In this document: piece by piece, positions 61,132-64,000 of the stretch
Numbering within the stretch: position 1 is the stretch's first letter
Layout of the letters: each line of letters begins with the position of its first letter
Source: Chlorokybus atmophyticus
Taxonomy: Eukaryota; Streptophyta; Chlorokybophyceae; Chlorokybales; Chlorokybaceae
Direction: 5' to 3'
Assembly: GCA_009103225.1 (NCBI GenBank)
Contig: RHPI01000193.1
Location: 675,088 to 739,087, forward strand
DNA: 64,000 bases
Notes under the pieces: generated by a model
Told to the model about the DNA's origin: nothing
What the model saw: only the letters and a program-made list of their open reading frames with translations
Databases searched by the model: none
Program-made: the position numbers and the translations under genes

Positions 61132-63348
61132 TCACGTGGAACCTAGCATAACAATAATAGTAACGCCGCCCGCGACACTGCTTCTGGACGCGGGTGATGA
61201 CGACCCCGCTTGGTGCCAGCAGTAACTGCCGGTGCCCCCGAACAGTAACAGCATCAGCACCAGGCACAGAGGGGTAAGACACCACGTAAGTGCCATCTTG
61301 TCTTTGTCCCAGCGGGGCTTCTGTGCCTTGGCAGCGATCTGCATGAGCACACACGCGCGTTTACGTGAAACGTGTATGCCTGGATGCAGATGCATGCGGT
61401 TGCTACGGTGTGCTGGCACTCAGAGAGAACCCATGATGGATGGATGCCAGTCCATACCAGCATGGCGCATGGGAGCGAGATAATGTGCGGGCCAAGCAGG
61501 GACGCTGCGACGATGATGGCCTTCTTGAGCTCATGCAACTGCCAAACAACAACCCTGGTGGTGTCAAGTACACAACATCGTGGATGAGTTGGTGCATGCA
61601 TCTGTGCAGGTGCGTGCGAGCGAGCGTGCATGCGTGTGCGGGTGTGTCTGCACTCACGCATGGTATGCAACCCTGCTGCACATGCATGATGCTTGTTACC
61701 GATGACCAGCATCTGAAGAGCTGTCCAGCTGAAGTGAACATCCCGCCCTCATCCCACACAATGAAGAGGACGCAGAGTAACACGAGTGCGCCACAAGCTT
61801 TGAGGCAGCTGCACTGAGGGTATATCTTATTGCACAGCGGAACCCAATACTGCGAGATGGACGTGCCGCTGTACACACACCACAACCATCACCTTGGTGC
61901 TGCAAGATTCAGTTGAGCAGTGGTGTTGTTCGCGCCTGCCGCGGTGGCGTTGCTGCTGCCGGAACTCTCTTTCTTGCTTGAAGCGAACAGTGTTACGTCC
62001 ACCGTGCCAATGTTGGCAACTATCTGCCCACATATGTCGCACTTGCGTGTTTTGCGCTTGGCGAGCCAGCCCAACGCGCACACGTAGTGCGCGTTGGGCT
62101 GGCTCGCCAACCGCCATGCTGCCACGGCACCGCACCTGCGCGTGTGCATACATCAACATGTGCTCCTGCGCGTGTGCATACATGTGCGCTCGCATGGACT
62201 CGAGAAAAGGGACACATGTGTGCATATTCCACTGGTAGGCACATTTGCTTGTACGAGTGTGCCTGTTTGCAGGACATGTACGCACATGCGCAGCCTTGGA
62301 GTTTGCACACTACTTACCTCAGCTGCGTAGGGCTTGTAGCGCATTCGCCCGCTGGCTTGGCGCAGTGCGGCCCGCACGCCATGAAGTGCCTCAGGTCAAG
62401 CCCTTCCTCCTGCGCGTGTGTGTGAATGTCGTGTGTACACACTCACATGACCTTGGCCACAACAACAGCACTGCGGGCACCTGCAGGGACTGTATTGCTG
62501 CGTGCGGCATCAGCGAGGCAGGTTCGCACCCTTCGAGGTCCACACCAAGACATATGCGGCAAGGGAGGTAGTTGGCCTGCACGGTGTTGTGTTGTGTCTC
62601 GGTACTCAACAATGCACGCTTTAAGCATAATTTCATTTCGCATGCAGCTTAGCACGTTGCAGTCAGCAGGTGAAAAGTAATGCAACCCTTGACACACGCA
62701 TGCATGCACACGCAAAAGCATCTGCGCATCACAATGCGTGTTACGGACATGGTGGTGTACGCTGCAAAGCTATGAGCATGACTTGTGTGTCTAGACTCTC
62801 GACGGGTGCATGTAGCTAGCATTGTCTTGCCCACATTTGGTTCAACCATGACATACGTCTTGTGGTAGTAAACAGTCTCAACTTGGGGACTGTGTGTGAC
62901 CACAAGAAGACATCACAAAAAACGGCTGATGCAGCCACACGGCAGTGGAGGCATAAGTCATCAGCAAGGCACAATGCACTGTCTGCTGCAGCCGTTGTGC
63001 CTGTGGACGGGCATGTGGACGTGTGTTTGTGCAATCATGCAGCTGTGTGTAGCTGTGCATATGCATCCCACCCTACCTTGTGTGCACCTTGCTCTGCTCA
63101 GAGTTTTCAGCCTCCTTGCTGTCCTGCGCCTCCTTGCCGCTGGAAGCAGCGGCGGCGGCAGTAGCGGCGGCGGCGTGCACCTCGCCAGCATGGATGTTGT
63201 CGCCTGCAGGCGTCTGGGGGCGGACGGCGGCGCTGCTGAGGGGTTCGTCCTGCGTTGGCAGCATGTCGATGGTGTCGTGGTTGTCGTGGTTGTCAATGAC
63301 GACAACAACGCTGTTGCTGCACCCCTCCGCCACTTCATCCTCGCCCAT
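61132..63348 (-). CDS. RING-CH (MARCH-type) membrane E3 ubiquitin ligase copy 2
   Basis: Seven exons, about 395 aa: 63348-63077, 62604-62481, 62409-62318, 62135-61893, 61868-61700, 61538-61458, 61338-61132. The junction between exons 1 and 2 is uncertain; a phase-0 alternative exists. The start MGEDEVAEGCSN is shared with the paralog. The RING-CH residues are CRIC, HYVC and CDIC, but the middle CxC pair of the paralog (CGC) reads CGAVAAWRLASQPNAH, losing one zinc ligand. Three hydrophobic segments follow (ALVLLCVLFIV, AIIVAASLLGPHIISL, LCLVLMLLLFGG), so it is probably membrane-anchored. It would transfer ubiquitin to membrane substrates if the zinc site still folds. A GA tract sits just upstream of the ATG. 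Confidence 0.75.
62060..62108. repeat. Perfect 22-bp inverted repeat with 5-base spacer in coding sequence
   Basis: Arms are 62060-62081 and 62087-62108, spacer ACGTA. The right arm contains about 16 bases absent from the paralog at 53967-53722. Those bases are an inverted copy of the adjacent codons for ALGWLA. Confidence 0.95.
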
Positions 63349-63363
63349 GATGTTGGGGTATAG

Positions 63364-63365
63364 AC

Positions 63366-63402
<37 letters not shown>
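63364..63402. repeat. Short (CT)n tract upstream of RING-CH copy 2
   Basis: About 39 bases of CT with one interruption. On the coding strand it is a GA tract ending about 15 bases before the ATG at 63348. It is the positional counterpart of the 557-bp tract in copy 1. Confidence 0.9.
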
Positions 63403-63418
<16 letters not shown>

Positions 63419-64000
63419 ATGTTGCGTGTCTGAGTGAGAGCTTAGCGGCGTGCTTTCTTATTGGTCTGACGGTGGAGGAATCTCTCCTTCTGTGCAGATT
63501 CCCTGTGTCAGAGAGATCTCTCACTGACACAAGCGCCCACACACCCAGACTTTTGTTTAAACCGCTTGCCATGCGCATGGATAATTGATGGATACCGTTT
63601 CATTCTACATGAAGGCAGCTGCACACATTGCAGGCATCTACATACGCTCCAGGGCATAATGATATTGGAAAAGGAGAATGGAGCTTGGCCGAAATCACTC
63701 ATCCTCTATGCGGCTAAGATGCATAAAGCTATGTCGACAATAAACAGTTGTTGAGCGTCTTTCATTAACTATTCACGCAAAAACTTGCACTCGAGTTATG
63801 CTACACGATTACTTGTATTTCGTATAACGAGTGCAAAGCATTTGCAATACCGACTTACAAAAGCAAGTTACATACCGACACATTTACAAAACCACACAAA
63901 TACCTTGCATGTTGCATTTCCAATACAAAAGGCGTTTAGATATTATTTATCACCACACAGATTAAAGGCCCCACACGGGGGCGGAAGAGGGGGGGGGGGG
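63403..64000. other. Upstream flank of RING-CH copy 2 and window end
   Basis: The first ~150 bases are paralogous to 55831-55980. No gene is seen after that. The window ends in a run of G (63989-64000), which may be an assembly edge. Confidence 0.5.

Overview
The window looks like nuclear DNA of a green-lineage eukaryote, most likely a streptophyte alga with a flagellate stage. The genes are split into many short exons. The phytocyanin family is present and pyrimidine catabolism is plant type (PYD1). ATP-type PEP carboxykinase, OMA1 and DCAF8 sit beside a CEP290-type ciliary transition-zone gene. Introns are full of CA/GT, ACGC and CT microsatellites. A decayed Ty3/gypsy chromovirus and a hAT transposon are inserted. 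The species cannot be named from the sequence.

Layout: 1-3.7 kb, no supported gene. 3.75-7.04 kb (+), secreted protein with a phytocyanin domain and two copies of an unrecognised Cys-bounded domain. 7.39-14.44 kb (-), 23-exon CEP290-like coiled-coil gene. 15.5-35.1 kb, a duplicated cluster: aquaporin 1 (+), gypsy remnant, phytocyanin pseudogene (-), aquaporin 2 (+), intact phytocyanin (-), aquaporin pseudogene 3 (+). The phytocyanin/aquaporin pairs are divergent and share about 1.9 kb of upstream DNA. 35.1-37 kb is AT-rich and empty, and 37-38 kb is an unexplained GC-rich block. 38.0-40.6 kb (+), PEPCK. 41.8-44.8 kb (-), OMA1. Near 44.9 kb, tRNA-Gln(CUG). 45.1-46 kb, a direct and inverted repeat cluster. 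46.6-49.2 kb (-), PYD1, divergent from 49.9-52.3 kb (+), DCAF8. 52.9-55.3 and 61.1-63.3 kb (-), two paralogous RING-CH membrane E3 ligase genes, each with a CT/GA tract directly before its start codon (557 bp in one copy, about 40 bp in the other). Between them, at 56.73-59.95 kb, lies a complete hAT element with terminal inverted repeats, an 8-bp target duplication and an uninterrupted spliced transposase.

Gene models were built by following reading phase across splice sites. For CEP290, both intact aquaporins, both phytocyanins, PEPCK, OMA1, PYD1, DCAF8 and the hAT transposase the exons sum to a whole number of codons. No operon-like organisation is expected. The functional links visible are gene-family duplications and divergent pairs that may share promoters. 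Several introns use GC-AG instead of GT-AG boundaries.
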